Assembly (NCBI GenBank): GCA_948567375.1
Contig: OX419759.1
Coordinates: 44,916,593 to 44,980,592, forward strand
Length of the DNA stretch: 64,000 bases
Origin: Lunularia cruciata
Lineage: Eukaryota > Streptophyta > Marchantiopsida > Lunulariales > Lunulariaceae
Direction: 5' to 3'
The notes under the pieces are model-generated. The model did no database searches, was not told where the DNA came from, and saw nothing but the letters and a program-made list of their open reading frames with translations. This document shows, piece after piece, positions 10,133 to 23,000 of this stretch; the first letter of the stretch is position 1; each line of letters begins with the position of its first letter. The position numbers and the translations under genes were made by a program.

Positions 10133-12332
10133 TAAAACAATATATATAGGTATGGGAAAACAGAAGCCGTTATGGGAATGGAAACACCGGGTTATCCAGA
10201 ACTCATGAATTGCAAATTATTTGTAAGCAAGATGTACATGATTCACAATGTTAGAATAGGGAGAAATCAATAATGTAAAATGCATTGAATAAGCAAGATG
10301 TACATTATTCACAATGCTAGAATAAGTCAGAAATCCATAATGTAGAATATAAATTATTAAAATAATATATGGCTATATGAAATATAACATAATTAAAACA
10401 AATTGAGAATAACATATGGCTAATAGACTAGTAAATCACTTTAAAACGGAGAACTCTATGCAAACAATTGCAAGAAATAGGTAACACTATGTAAAAGTCT
10501 ACCAATAAGCAGTGCGAGAACGATAAAAAAAAAAAATCTGAGCCGGAGTCAGTTAGGAACACCGTATACACTAGAGATCCCATGAATCAGGCAAAGGGCA
10601 AAGGAAAAATAATAGGCAGGGAATTAGCGGGGGAATGGAGGAGTGGAACAATGCGAGAGTTATAGGATGGTGTGGTTGCAGAAACCTGTCGAAGTGTAAT
10701 AGGGAAACGAGAGCAAAGTGAAAAGACAAGATATAAAGTATATTGCAACAAGCGCTATGGACGGTTGAGTCCTAAGATGCTAAACAATAAAGGGAAGCAA
10801 AAACAATATATACATAAGTATATGAGACCAGAGGCCGTTCCTAGCCCGGGTTATCCAAACTCATGAAATGCAAATGATAAATAAGCAATATGTACATGAT
10901 TTCCATGATTCACAATGCTAGAGTAGTGTTAAAGCCCTGAGGTAGAATGCATTGAATGTGACATGCAGCAAAGGCATAATTGAAAGAAATTGAGAAAATC
11001 ACGTATGGCCAACGGACTGGTAATCAACATGAAATCGAGAGCCTCTATGCAAACAGCTGCGAGAAATAGGAAACGTGATGTAAGAGCCTGCCGGTAAGCA
11101 GTACGGGAACAATAAAGATTAAGAATGTGGGCTAGAGTCGGGTAGGAACACGATAGTTGTGAGAGGTGGAACCATGAATCAGTCAAAGAGCGAAAGAAAA
11201 ATATTGGGGAGGGAATTAGCTGCGGAATGGAGGAGTGGAACCATACAAGAGTTATTGGATGGTAGGGCTACAAAACCAGGTCAAAGTGTAATCGGATAAT
11301 GAAGGCAAAGTGTAACCGGACAGGATATAAAGTATATCACAACAAACGCCATGGAATCTTGAGTCCTAAGACAACTAAACAGCAAAGGGAAGCAGAATAC
11401 GGCCATAGTAAACCTCCACAAAAACACCTACGACTTCATCAATGCCTCACGCAGTGTAGAAGTAGTTGAGCAGTTGTAAGTATCCCTCGTACCAAGTTTC
11501 TGCTCAAAAACTCATGAGTGCCAAGGCAACTAGGTTGTTTCCCTAAAGTGTCTCTCATAAGTAGTGTGAATGTCGAAAAACTAAAGAGCAGAAGTGGAAG
11601 TGTGGAAAGAAAGAGCAAGCAGAAGTGCAGGCACATAAATAAACGCAAGAGTCTCAGCCACAAGATGAAGAACATGCAAGAAAGAAATGAATTAACATGA
11701 GTAAGAGGAATGGAGGAATCGAAACATACCCGATGAATCCCTGAAATCACAAACATACACTAGTAAGAGTAAATCAAGGACATAGCAATGACAAATAATC
11801 AGGCAGAGGTTGTTACTTTGCAGAGGTTTGCAGAGGTTGTTGTTCAGGAGTGGGGAGCAAGAAACATCAATGCTGTGAGGGAAGGGTTGAGTGAACTCAA
11901 ACAAGAAGAACAAAGGCGAAACGCAAGAAAGAAATGCAAGAAAGAACAGAGAAGCGAGGAAAAACCTGAAGAAAGTTAGGGCAACGCAAAAGGGCATAGC
12001 AAGGAGACAAAATCTTCCTTGGATTGAGTGAGGGAAACCACATGCCCATCAGCAAAGGTTCAACATGTCCAGAAATAGACCAATCAAAATCCATGTGGCA
12101 GAAAAGTCAAAATAGTGATAGATACTTATGTATAAGTTCAGGAGTCAAGTAGGACTCAACTAGTCCAGAAATAGACCAATCAAAATCCATGTGACAGAAA
12201 AACCAAAATAGTGTTAGATCATTATAAGTTATGTATAAGTTCAGAAGTTAGGTAGGACTCTGTATGGTAGACAAGCTTATGGTAAAAACAACAGGTAGAC
12301 TCAAACATGTTCAAGCCAAACAATATATATAG
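10133..12332. repeat. Two tandem copies of an unidentified dispersed unit (short and long forms)
   Basis: Each copy opens with AACAATATATA followed by a TATGnGAnnACAGAnGCCnTT-type start, runs through GGGTTATCC, AAGCAAGATGTACATGATTC, GCCGGTAAGCAGT, GGAATGGAGGAGTGGAAC, GGATATAAAGTATAT and GCTAAACAATAAAGGGA. Copy 1 is about 10133-10815 and lacks the distal part; copy 2 is about 10816-12332. Copy 1 also has a nested duplication of the AAGCAAGATGTACAT segment near 10228 and 10291. Short basic reading frames occur but differ between copies, so coding is doubtful. A third copy starts at 17543 and a fragment lies at 19619-19720. No terminal repeats, transposase or tRNA head were found. Confidence 0.7.
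12067..12232. repeat. Two-copy tandem duplication, period about 97 bp
   Basis: GTCCAGAAATAGACCAATCA occurs at 12067 and 12164, followed in both copies by AAATCCATGTG, CAGAAAA and CAAAATAGTG and by TATGTATAAGTTCAG. It lies inside the long copy of the dispersed unit just before the copia element. Confidence 0.8.
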
Positions 12333-12803
12333 TGTTAGATTTAGTTAATCTCTAGTTTAGTGACTTCTCTACTTTTAGGGCTTTGTTATATTCCTCTAGA
12401 AGCTTTGCTAAATATACTTAGGGTAAAGAGGGGCACAACTCTAATTAGGGTCCTGCAAAGCAACCCTCTAGGGTTTGCTTATATGTATCTAAGAGTGGTT
12501 TTTGCTCTTATTTTGTTAAGTTCTCATACAATGGTCATTCCTAGCACCTTGTACCTTGTTTTTGGTGTGTTCTATGTTACTTACCATTGAGGTACGTTTC
12601 ATGCTACGTGAGTGCTGCTATGTACTATCTTTGAAGACTCTGAGAGAGAGTGAGTTAAGTATTGTTGAGTGCAATCAGGAATGTCTACTCTGGTGAGACT
12701 AGGAAAACTGAGTGCTAGGATGTCTGATACACCGGAAGTCAGAATGATTGAGGATAGACCATCTACTTCAAAGACTATGAAGAAAGGTTCTCATCAAGTT
12801 ATG
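12333..12803 (+). repeat. Left terminal repeat of the copia element plus adjoining gag start
   Basis: It begins TGTTAGATTTAGTTAATCTC and matches the copy at 17080. The match continues beyond any likely LTR end into the first gag codons (MSTLVRLGKLSARM-type), so the exact LTR boundary cannot be placed. No standard initiator-Met primer-binding sequence was found. Confidence 0.8.
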
Positions 12804-15800
12804 GGCCCACAATCACCATCGGGGTTGATAGGAGAACTTAGAGAGCTAGAAAAATTGTGAAACATTAATTACAAAGCTTGGGCTCTGGATGTGAAGTGTA
12901 TCCTAGACAATTATGACTGTTTAGACTTGGCATTAGAAGCTCATGATATAGATGAGCTTGAGTCCAACAAGGAGGAGAGAATCAAACATTCTACTACTAG
13001 GAGGTTTCTGTTAAGGGCTATGCAAGAGCTAGTCAGAGACCTAGTAGACACCTATGCTTGGAGTTGGAAGATTTGGCTCAAACTCAAGAATTTTTACTCT
13101 GTTGAGAGCCTGGAAAGTTCCAATAGGATCTAGGATGGGATGTGGAACACTAAACTTGCAGATGGTGAAGACTTTACTTTGCACTTATCAAAGTTAAAAA
13201 AGGTCTTCAAGAGTGTCAAGGAGGATGGGTGTCCACTTACAGAGAAATATGAGATCAACAATCTCTTGAAGACTCTCCTTCCAAGCTACCAGCCTATCAA
13301 AGTAGCTCTAAAAGTTCTACCTATTGAATTTGTCACATGGGATTATGTGATAAACACATTGTTGGTGTTTAGCAGAGAGAGTGAGGACCTAGAGATGAAG
13401 TTTAATGATATGGGAGATTCTGCTTTGCTTAGTGCTTCTTCTCAATCAAGGAGAGTGCCAAATAGAAGAGTGAGCAAGCCAAAGCAATCCAGAGTGAGTA
13501 AATCTGGTAAAGGGGTTAGTAGTGTTCATAATAGGACCTATTATTTTTGTCATGAGAAAGGTCATGTTGCACCTATATGTCCCAAGAGAAGAAATGGAGA
13601 GAAAGAGAGCTGAAGAAGGTAGGCAAGGGACCTCAACCAATAAAAGGTCAAAAATTTGTGAGTTCAACTTTCAACATCAAGGAGTGCAATGAGATAGAAA
13701 GTGATGAAGAGGGGTACTCAACAAAAGAGCTAGATTGTGGAATGTTGCCAGAATTGTAGTTGTCCACAAACGGTTTTGGATAGTTCTTGGATTCTGGAGC
13801 CACCTCTCATATCTGTTACCAGAAGGAGTTGTTCTCAACTCTTCAACCTCTGAAGATTCCCAAGAGTGTTCGTTGTGGACTTGGGATTTTGAATCCAGTG
13901 TTAGGAACTGGCAAAGTTCCTATTGCCTTCATGGGAAGATCTAACACAAGTTCTTGTAAGAGCTATTTGGAATATGTGCTCTATGTTCCAAATTACACCA
14001 AGAACTTGATATCAATAAATCGTCTCATGGAGCATGGAATGGATGTTCTATTTGAAAGCAACAGAAATCAATGCCCTTTGGAGAAAGGAGAGCTGGTCCT
14101 TGGAGATGGCACTGCCAAAGGGAAATTGTTCAAGTTGATGGAAGCTGATTGTTTTGATTCTGCATTGGTAGCAAAAAACAAAAATGATATCCATTTGTGG
14201 CATTTGAGGTTAGGGCACTTGTCAGTGCAAAACCTATATGCTTTAGAGAAGGTAGTGGATGGGTTGAAACTAGATCCCAAAGGAAAACTTGAGTTCTGCA
14301 TTGGGTGTGCACAAGGTAAGGCACACAAGGCTCCTATTCCCAAGAAATCTTCATCTAGAGCTTCTGGTCTTCTAGATGTCATACATTTTGATGTACGGGG
14401 ATTCATGATCGAGAAGTCATTGAGTGGAGCAGCCTACTATATTTCTTTTGTGGATGATTATAATAAAAAGAGTTTTATCTATCTCATGAAAAGCAAGGAT
14501 GAAGTGCTGCAAAAATTCCATAAGTTTGTAGCCATGGCTGAGTTGCAGACTGGGAGGAAAGTTAAGCTTTTGAGAACAGATGGAGGCAGAGAGTACAAGA
14601 ATGAGGAATTCCTCTCTTTTCTGTCAAAGAAAGGAATTTTTCTTGACTGTACTGCCAGAGACAAACCTGCACAGAATGGAGTTGTAGAAAGGTTGAATAG
14701 GACATTGGTGGACAAAGCATTGGCCATGCTCCAACATGCCAGGCTGGAGAGAAAGTTTTGAGGTGCTGCAATTAGCACTGCAAATTATCTTAGAAATATT
14801 AGTGGTCCTATAGCATTGCAAGGAAGAACTCCTAAAGAATGTTGGAGTGGTAAGAAACCTAATCTTTTAGCCTTGAAGGTTTTTGGATGTCCTGCCTATG
14901 TTCATATTCCTAAGGAGCAAAGGAGGAAGTTCACAAAGAAAGCTAAGAGAATGCTCTTTGTAGGATATGAAGAGGGACTGAAAGGATATCTTCTTATCAA
15001 TCCTAAGTCTGGACAGATCATCAAAGTAGAGATGTACTCTTTGATGAATTCAGGACTTGGAGTGAGAACAGCGATGAGTTGCAGAAGCAAGCTGATCAGT
15101 TTGGTCAGCCTGATCAACCTATCTTCCGAAGCTGCAGAGTCAGTTTTTCAGATCAATCATCAGAAGAGCAATCTCTACTTGAAGCTGATGGTTCACCAAA
15201 GGAGAGTCTGAAGGTGTACCAAAGAAGGCCTATACAGACTGTGGTTTTTGATCCTGATACTACAAAAGATGACTCCTAAAAGTAGACTGCAAATGCAGAA
15301 TCTCTGAGTGAGATTCTAGAGATGTCAAGAGATGACATGAAACTTCTAGGCACGTAGCCAAGAAGATCACACAGAGATAGAAAACCTATTGACAGACTTG
15401 GCTTTCTATCAGAAGAGATGTTAGATGAATCTTACATTTGTCATGAAGATTGTGATCCAGAAACTCTACAGGAAGCTATGCTCAGACCAGATTCAAGTCA
15501 GTGGGAGTTGGCTATAGCAGAAGAGAAGAAGTCTCTTCAGACTAATGGTACATGGGTACTAGCTGACTTACCACCAGGTAGGAAAGCAATTGGCTGCAAA
15601 TGGGTTTTCAAGGTCAAACGTAGAACTGAGAATGAGGTCTTGAAGTACAAGGCAAGACTTGTTACAAAAGTCTTCAATCAGAAAGCATCAATAGATTATT
15701 CAGAAACTTTTGGAATAGTTCCCAAGCATGGATCTATTTGCATGCTTCTAGCTCTTGCAGTAGAGAGAGATTGGGAAGTGGGGCAGTTAGATGTGAAAAT

Positions 15801-16976
15801 AGCCTTTCTCAATGGAGATTTGAGAGAGACTATCTACATGGATGTTCCAGATGGATATACTCAAGGCAAAGGAAAAGTATGCGTGCTTAAGAAGGCTTTA
15901 TATGGTCTTAAGCAAGCTCCTAGAGCTTGGTATGAGAAACTAGACTCATACTTGAGAGAGCAAGATTTCAAACGAGCAGATTCTGACATGAGTGTGTATA
16001 CTAGAGATGATGTATAGATAGTTGTAGATATAGATGATCTATTACTATTGTGGAGCATAGAATCTATCAAAGGAGTGATAGATTTCTTGTGTTTTGTTTT
16101 TGAGATGACTATCCGTGGTCTTGTAAAAGTCGTTTTGGGAATCAAAGTGAGCAGAGACAGAGAAGCAGGATGGATCCAGATCAGTCAACCACAGTATGTG
16201 AGATCCATACTAGCTAAGTATCAAATGACAGAGGCAAATCCTATCTCTACACCTCTTGATCTGGGATGGAAGCACAACAGAATCATAGATGGGGAGGTGA
16301 ATCTCTATGACAAAGTGTTGTATCAGGGTACTCTTGGTTCTCTAATGTTTACCATGGTCTGTACAAGACCAGATATATGCTATGCACTCTTGGTTCTCTA
16401 ATGTTTATCATGGTCTGTACAAGACCAGATATATGCTATGCAGCGGGAGCACTAGCTAGATACTAGCAACCCTGCACAAGTACATTGGAAAGGTATAAAG
16501 AGAGTAGTCAAGTACTTAAAGGGTACTCAAGATGCATTCTTGGAGTATAGAAAGCAAGGGAACATACTTGCTTCTAAACTTGAAGCATATACATATGCTA
16601 GTTGGGGAGATGACACAAATTAACAACAGATCAACTAGTGGATATGTAATCATGCTTAGTGGTGGAGCAATCAGCTAGTGTAGTAAATAGCAAACATTTG
16701 TTGCATTGTCTACTACTTAGGCCGAATTTATGGCTGCCTCAAATGCTACTCAAGAAGTCATCTGCAATAGGAGACTTCTTAAGGAGCTGGGTTTTGAGCA
16801 AGAAAGTCCTACTACATTGTACTATGACAATACATGAAGTATAGCACTCAACAAAAATCCTATACATCACCCAAGGACTAAGCACATTGAGATTAGAAGA
16901 AGATTTGTAGAGGAGAAAGAAAAAGAGAATGTTGTGAAGTTAGTTTATTGTCCTACACAAGATATGACAGCAGATG

Positions 16977-17004
16977 TTTAGGGTTTAGGGTTTAGGGTTT
17001 AGGG
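16977..17004 (+). repeat. Interstitial telomere-type array, TTTAGGG x4
   Basis: Four perfect head-to-tail TTTAGGG units, the plant telomere sequence, lie near the end of the copia RNase H region. CCCTAAA repeats also occur in the hairpin loop near 6.87 kb. Confidence 0.97.
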
Positions 17005-17079
17005 TTGAGTTTAGGCACTACCTAAACACAAAATGTGTAGTAGAAATGGGAATTGTCCAAAACTCTCATTAAGTGGGAA

Positions 17080-17542
17080 TGTTAGATTTAGTTAATCTCT
17101 AGGTTAGTGACTTTTCTACTTTAGGGCTTTGTTATATTCCTCTAGAAGCTCTACTAAATATACTTAAGGTAAAGAGGGGCACAACTCTAATTAGGGTCCT
17201 GCAAAGCAACCTTCTAGGGTTTACTTATGTGTATCTAAGGGTGGTTTTTATTCTTGTTTTGTTAAGTTCTCATACAAGGGTCATTCCTAGTACCTTGTAC
17301 CTTGTTTTTGGTGTGTTCTATGTTGCTTACCGTTGAGGTACCTTTCATGCTACGTGAGTGTTGCTATGTACTATCTTTGAAGGCTTTGAGAGAGAGTGAC
17401 TTAAGTATTGTTGAGTGCAATAAAGAATGTCTACTCTGGTGAGACTAGGAAAGCTGAGTGCTAGGATGTTTGATACATCAGAAGTCAGAATGACTGAGGA
17501 TAGACCATCTACTTCAAAGACTAGGAAGAAAGGTTCTCATCA
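17080..17542 (+). repeat. Right terminal repeat of the copia element, extended copy
   Basis: It starts TGTTAGATTTAGTTAATCTC after a purine stretch (AAGTGGGAA) that could be the polypurine tract. It matches 12333-12803, including sequence that on the left side is early gag, and stops at CTCATCA before TACAGGTATATGAG of the dispersed unit. The extra match suggests either an unusually long terminal repeat or the truncated start of a second tandem copy. Confidence 0.8.
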
Positions 17543-18720
17543 TACAGGTATATGAGAACAGAAGCCATTCTGGGAACGGGTTATCCATAACTCATGAATT
17601 GCAAATGATCAGTAAGCAAGATGTACATGATTCACAATGCTAGAATAGTGAGAAATCCATAATGTAGAATGCATCGAATGTAACTTGAAGCAAAGGCATA
17701 ATTGAAACAAATTGAGAATAACATATGGCTCACTGACTAGTAAACCACCATGAAATCGAGAACTCTATGCTAATGACTGCGAGAAATAGGTATCGCCATG
17801 TAAAAGACTGCCGGTAAGCAGTGCGTGAACAATAAAAATAAAAAATGTGAGCTGGAGTCGGGTAGGAACACTGTATACACCAAAGGTCCCATGAATCAGG
17901 CAAAGGGCGAAGGAAAAATAATAGGGAGGGAATTAGCTGGGGAATGGAGGAGTGGAACAATGCGAGAGCTATAGGATGGTGTGGTTGCAGAAACCTGTCG
18001 AAGTGTAACAAGGTGACGAGAGTGAAGCGAAAAAGGACAAGATATAAAGTATATCGCAACAAGCGCTACAGACGCTTGAGTCCTGAGCTGCTAAACAATA
18101 AAGGGACGCAGAAGGCAGCCATAGTAAACCTTCATGAAAACACCTGCGACTTCATCAGTGCCTCATGCAGTGCCGAAGTAGCTGAGCAATTGCCCATACC
18201 CCTCATACCGAGTTTCTGCTTGAAAACTCATGAGTGCCAAAGCAAACTCGGTTGCTCCCCAAAAGTGCCGCTCAAAAGGAGTGGGAATGTCAAAAAGAAC
18301 AGAGGTGGAAGTGTGGAAAGCAAGGGCAACCAAAAGTGCAGGCACACACTTAAGCACTGGTGTCTTAACTGCATAATGAGGATCAGTCCAGATCAGTCCA
18401 GAAAGAAAAGAATCCACATGAGTAAGATGAGGGAAGAAATCGAGACATACCAGATGGATCCCTGAAATCACAAACATTCATTAGTAGAGAGAAAATCCAG
18501 GACACAACAATGAGAAAGAGTCAAGCAGAGGTTCGCTAGTGATATGAGAGTGGAGCAAGAAAACTTCAGCGCTGCACGGGAAAGGGACGAGTCAACTGAA
18601 ACGCGAAAAGCAGAGGTGAAATGAATTAAGGTGAAGGTGAAGTATGCAATATATATATATGAATTCAGAAGTCAAGAAGGACTCCCAAACAACAGTGTGG
18701 TATACAGGCCTCCGGGAAAA
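17543..18720. repeat. Third copy of the unidentified dispersed unit
   Basis: The unit resumes directly after the copia element with GTATATGAGAACAGAAGCC and follows copy 2 through GCCGGTAAGCAGT, GGAATGGAGGAGTGGAAC and ACTTCATCAGTGCCTCA to about 18720. It includes a 173-codon open frame (17944-18465), strongly basic, with no recognised domain; the equivalent frame is not kept in copies 1 and 2, so I do not call it a gene. Confidence 0.75.
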
Positions 18721-20070
18721 ACTAGTGGTGGGCTCGACTTGGAGCTCCCTGCCTGGCAGAAAGCAGGGATGTTCTTAAGTCTCTATAGATACTAAGCCCA
18801 TGATAAGCATGGAAATGTTTTCATTTGTAAGACGAATTGCGCATGTACTCTAACACGTCAATCCACTAAATCAGCTAAAATGGAAATCACCCAACCAGAT
18901 ACAATGAGATTGAAACTATCAATGATTGAAACTTATCACGTAAGGAGCTCAATACAAATGCAATTGTGAAAACTCAAAATCATTCATGTAGATAGAAAAT
19001 GTGCATCCAAGAACATGAACCGAGATATCATGAACTTACCTGTCCTAATCCGACTATTGTAGTGGGGCCTGAATGATTTATAAAGAATCAGAAGAATCTG
19101 TTTCAAGATAAAACAAACAGGTGGCTGAACACGAACCCCGCCATTGCGGTCTCCGAACAATATATATGAACAATGAAAGCAAAATTCGTTCGTAGAACGG
19201 GGAGCCCACTAAGGACTGGACCGATGCAAACTTAACACTTCCAAATCTACAGCAGCTTAATTCGTGCATGCAAACTCTAGGCAAATAGGAATTGCCAAAA
19301 ACCCACGTTGCAAATCTACGAACAGCCCAAAACTCATCCATCCCTTGAACTACCAATATAATATTTAATTTATTGAATCAGTATGGAGAAGCTAATGGAA
19401 GTACCAGACAGTCCAGAGTGATGAGAAGCGATAGTGCAGAGGATTCATTCCTGACCAAAGCGAAGCCGTAGAGCAGGAAGGAAAAGTAGTGCTAGTTTCT
19501 GGTAGGTGGGAAAGAGCGAACTGTGACATGACTGGATAGCGTTTATCACGACATGCTCCTGTGCGTCCCAAAGGACTGAACACTAGGAGGCAGCAGTCCA
19601 ACTGTCAGAATAAGCCTGTATGGAAGCACGAACGACTTCATCAGTGCCTGCGAAGTGCCTAAGTAGCTGAACGAATTGCAGTACCCCTCGTCCGAGCTTC
19701 TGCTTTGCTCAAGAGTGCGGGGGCAGAGCAACATTATACTACATAACCACAATTGTTTCTCGTATCTGCGCTTCATACAGACCATAGTGAACAATTGCTT
19801 GATGGGGACCACTTAATATACTGAGGGTGACAGCCATCTACACACCACCCAAGAACCTCAAGACAGTTAAATCGTAAAAGCGGCAATTTACATAAAATCT
19901 TAATTCATCTTGCCAATTTCCAGGGTTTCAAGAGTGGCGGCACATTGATCCATAAATGTGAACTACATGGGAGTTTACGGCCAAAGGATTCAAGTTGGTG
20001 CTGTTTTGTCCTTCTTGGCTTCGGTTACCCGTATCTTCCTTAACTAAACTGAAAATAAGAGGCGACGGAA
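18720..20070. other. Spacer downstream of the thioesterase gene
   Basis: Apart from the repeat fragment at 19.62 kb nothing gene-like is seen. The stretch just below 20071 should hold the thioesterase 3' UTR and polyadenylation signals; no single site can be chosen. Confidence 0.4.
19619..19725. repeat. Fragment of the dispersed unit
   Basis: ACGACTTCATCAGTGCCTG, AAGTAGCTGAACGAATTGC and TACCCCTCGTCCGAGCTTCT match the distal part of the unit at about 18147-18215. Only about 100 bp are shared. Confidence 0.6.
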
Positions 20071-23000
20071 TTAAAGTTTGGCTGTTTTCTCTTTCTTCTC
20101 TTCAATTCTCCGTATCATCCCTTCTTGGGCAACTGTCATTACCAACTGCAAAGTATCGACAGGATGAGAAGTCAGACTGGATATTCACGTCAATCTAATG
20201 TAGATGTAAAATTAAAGAAACCATTTTCCACTTTATAAAGAGACTATTTAGTAGCTCCTATGTGGGAAACTCTAGAGCTTAATTTTCTAGTAAAAAGATT
20301 GTTCTTGTACAACTGAGATCCATTGAGTACATTGCATCAGATTAACTTATTCTAACACTGCTTCAACTCATGAATCCAGAGAAATCTAACATACAGTCTT
20401 GAAAATTTGAAAATTTAGAAACGCGAACTGGACAGGTTGACAATACCTCTCCGTCTTGGTACATCCTCCCAAACGTGAGTCCACGAGCATCCCCGGCCCA
20501 TGGACCTTCCATCTATAAAAGACACGACGACGAGAGATGTTGGAGATACAAACATACGAATAGAAAAATAACTACTTTTAACGAAGTGTTTAGATACGAG
20601 CGGCACTGTTTCGACATGCAATAGCCCCTTGTAAGGTTAAATACAATACCTCATAAAGAACCCACTTGTCAGCCTTGAAGGGACGGTGAAACCAGATCCT
20701 GCCATCGTATGACCAAGTGAGGAAGGCGTTTAGAACCGGTATTGGTTAAGGAATGACTATCAAACTTGAGATTCAAGCAAATTAAGTGGATTTCTGTCGC
20801 GCAACTCATGTAGGAACCACTCGCTAAACTCGCTAAACTAAGTCAAGATGTTCATACTGACGAGCGCAAGGTAGAGGTAACCAATGAATATCTCAAGAAG
20901 ATGTCGAAGATAGTTACGGGAAAACTCACGTGTGGTCGAGACTTAAAATCTGCATTCGTGACCGATGATACTGAGGATGCGATCGTAGGCATGTTTCGAG
21001 CAGGTGTAAATCAGAAGCATATGCTGCAGCACACCTGCAAATGTTCATAGCTAGATGAGATGCTTCACCAGCCCAAGGAACCTGACTTTGACATCAGATT
21101 GGCATATTCACAGATCGATACACCTCGGCGTGTAGCTATGTTTTTCAATAGTGTGTCGTGACAAGAACAAACTATATACTAAAACGCACTAGTAACCTCA
21201 AGATGTATAAAGCTCTTGGAAACTTCCATTTCCAGGGTTATTATACAGTGTAAGAGATACAGAAGGAGACTAGTGAGTAGAGTGATTCTTCAGGCACTGG
21301 TATGAAATGCATGTTTTTGCAAGAAGAGCTCCTTAAGACTAAACCTGTGCTACTGACATAATAGAATTACAAAAAATTCCACGAAAGTTACTAGTTTCGT
21401 TGCTTTTTGTGTCCGGTAGGTCTGATTATAAGACCTCAAAACATCGACGTCTGTATGGGAAAATTGAAACAGAGATCTCCAGTTCAAATGTTAATTGAGT
21501 GAGTCCTTCCTCATCCGATATCAAGAAAAGAGCAAGTTAATGAAACAGCCGAAGAAATAGTCGTACCGGTGCAGGACGGGATCGTCTGAGAGTTTATGCC
21601 TTGCTTTCCACCATATCCTTTGCCTTCAAAACGGAAATTGCAGGAAAGTTAACAAACCAAAGGTATCTTGGCAATGATCCCTTGTTCTAAAAAGCCGTTT
21701 AACATTAAGCACCATCCATCCAAGGACATTTCCTAAGAAATACATTCATATAAATCTGGAAACTCACCTTGCTTCCATCTTAATTTTTTGAAATCTATCG
21801 CTGGGATCACAAAGCCGCAATTCAATTGGTGCTAGTGGCAGTTTCATTCCAGCGTATTTGGTTTTGACAGCTCTGTCACAATAAATCATCGAATTAGAAC
21901 ACACGCATCAATATCTGCTAGTAAGTGCTATCAGCTGACATTCGAGGCACTCCAAGGCATTGAAGCTAACCCTTGAATTCTTCTCATACTGACGTGCATT
22001 TATAGAGAAACCAGAAAGGAAGAGGCTGATGGAGCCATGCACGTGATCTAGAACTTGCTCTTCGAGGTCCTTTTGATTCAGCTTTGCTTGGCATCGTACA
22101 TCAGATAAATTTGAGGACGTTGTGATGAAGTAAAAGTTGAAGAATGAGTGAATCTTCGTGGATATTAATCAATAATTTGGTCAACTTGATCAGTGCAGTA
22201 ATCTTCACATTGCATTACTGTTGCGATGTCAAGATGGCACAGGAAGTTCTTTCCAATCACACAGAAGTTCACCAACTCAAACAACACAGAGAAACCAAGA
22301 CACATGAGTTTGCTTACAGGGCAAGACGAGGATCCGTAAGGAAGCTGTCGTATGATACCTCCTCTCCTGTAACCTGGAAGTCCACAAGCCATTAAAGAAA
22401 GAAATGTTAGATAGTACTAAGAGTGCAATTTGTAAGCTAAAGTACGAGGATTAAATATAGATCTAGGAATTCAAGTCAATCACCGTCTATGATCAGCTGA
22501 CCCAGTGGAGAACATCTCAAACTTGGGTCATACATTTACTGGCCGCTTACTTTCCTATACCCGTATAACAGACGAACATCAACTCTAAACAAGAGTATCA
22601 AAACTTAACAAGTAAAATAAGAGGCAATAATTGGCATACGAGTTTGAGTACGCTGGCAATTGCAACAAGTTGGATCAAAAGTTTTGTGGGCAAGGTCTTT
22701 TATACAGAACCTAATAAGCATTTGTTTAATAACTGCAGGCACAGTAGTGGCAATCTACCTCTTCTGGACTGGGAGCGCTTGGCATAGGCCGGTCACTGTG
22801 CTCATAAGCCTGAGTGTCAGGTCTCTGTAAGAAAGGAGTAACACATGTTAATGCCCTATCCTGGTCATCTAAGACAGTCAGCAGCTACATTCAAGGATAA
22901 CTTTAGCGATCACTGATGCAATACTTTCAATTAATTTATGCTGACGGCACATTCTTGTTGCAAGAATTAACTAGTAGAACACTGCTCGCTGGCATTACTT

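Larger units (their letters stand above)
12333..17079 (+). mobile_element. Ty1/copia LTR retrotransposon, broken
   Basis: This is a plus-strand fossil with gene order gag, protease, integrase, reverse transcriptase, RNase H, which defines copia. The gag region (about 12680-13610) ends in a CCHC-type zinc knuckle around CHEKGHVAPIC. The protease motif is LDSGATSHIC (about 13785). The integrase shows an HLWHLRLGHLS zinc region, a CIGCAQGKAHK segment and the GVVERLNRTL motif. Reverse transcriptase (about 15470-16150) has WVFKVKRR, QLDVKIAFLNG and LYGLKQAPRAWY. RNase H remnants run to about 16980. It is flanked by similar terminal repeats listed separately, and lies between copies of the dispersed unit with TATAG on the left and TACAG on the right as a possible diverged target duplication. 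The element is broken in many places. Visible terminal divergence of a few percent suggests a moderately old insertion. Confidence 0.92.

Noticed and set aside
17944-18465. 173-codon basic frame as a host gene
   Set aside because: It lies in a repeated unit and is not maintained in the other two copies.
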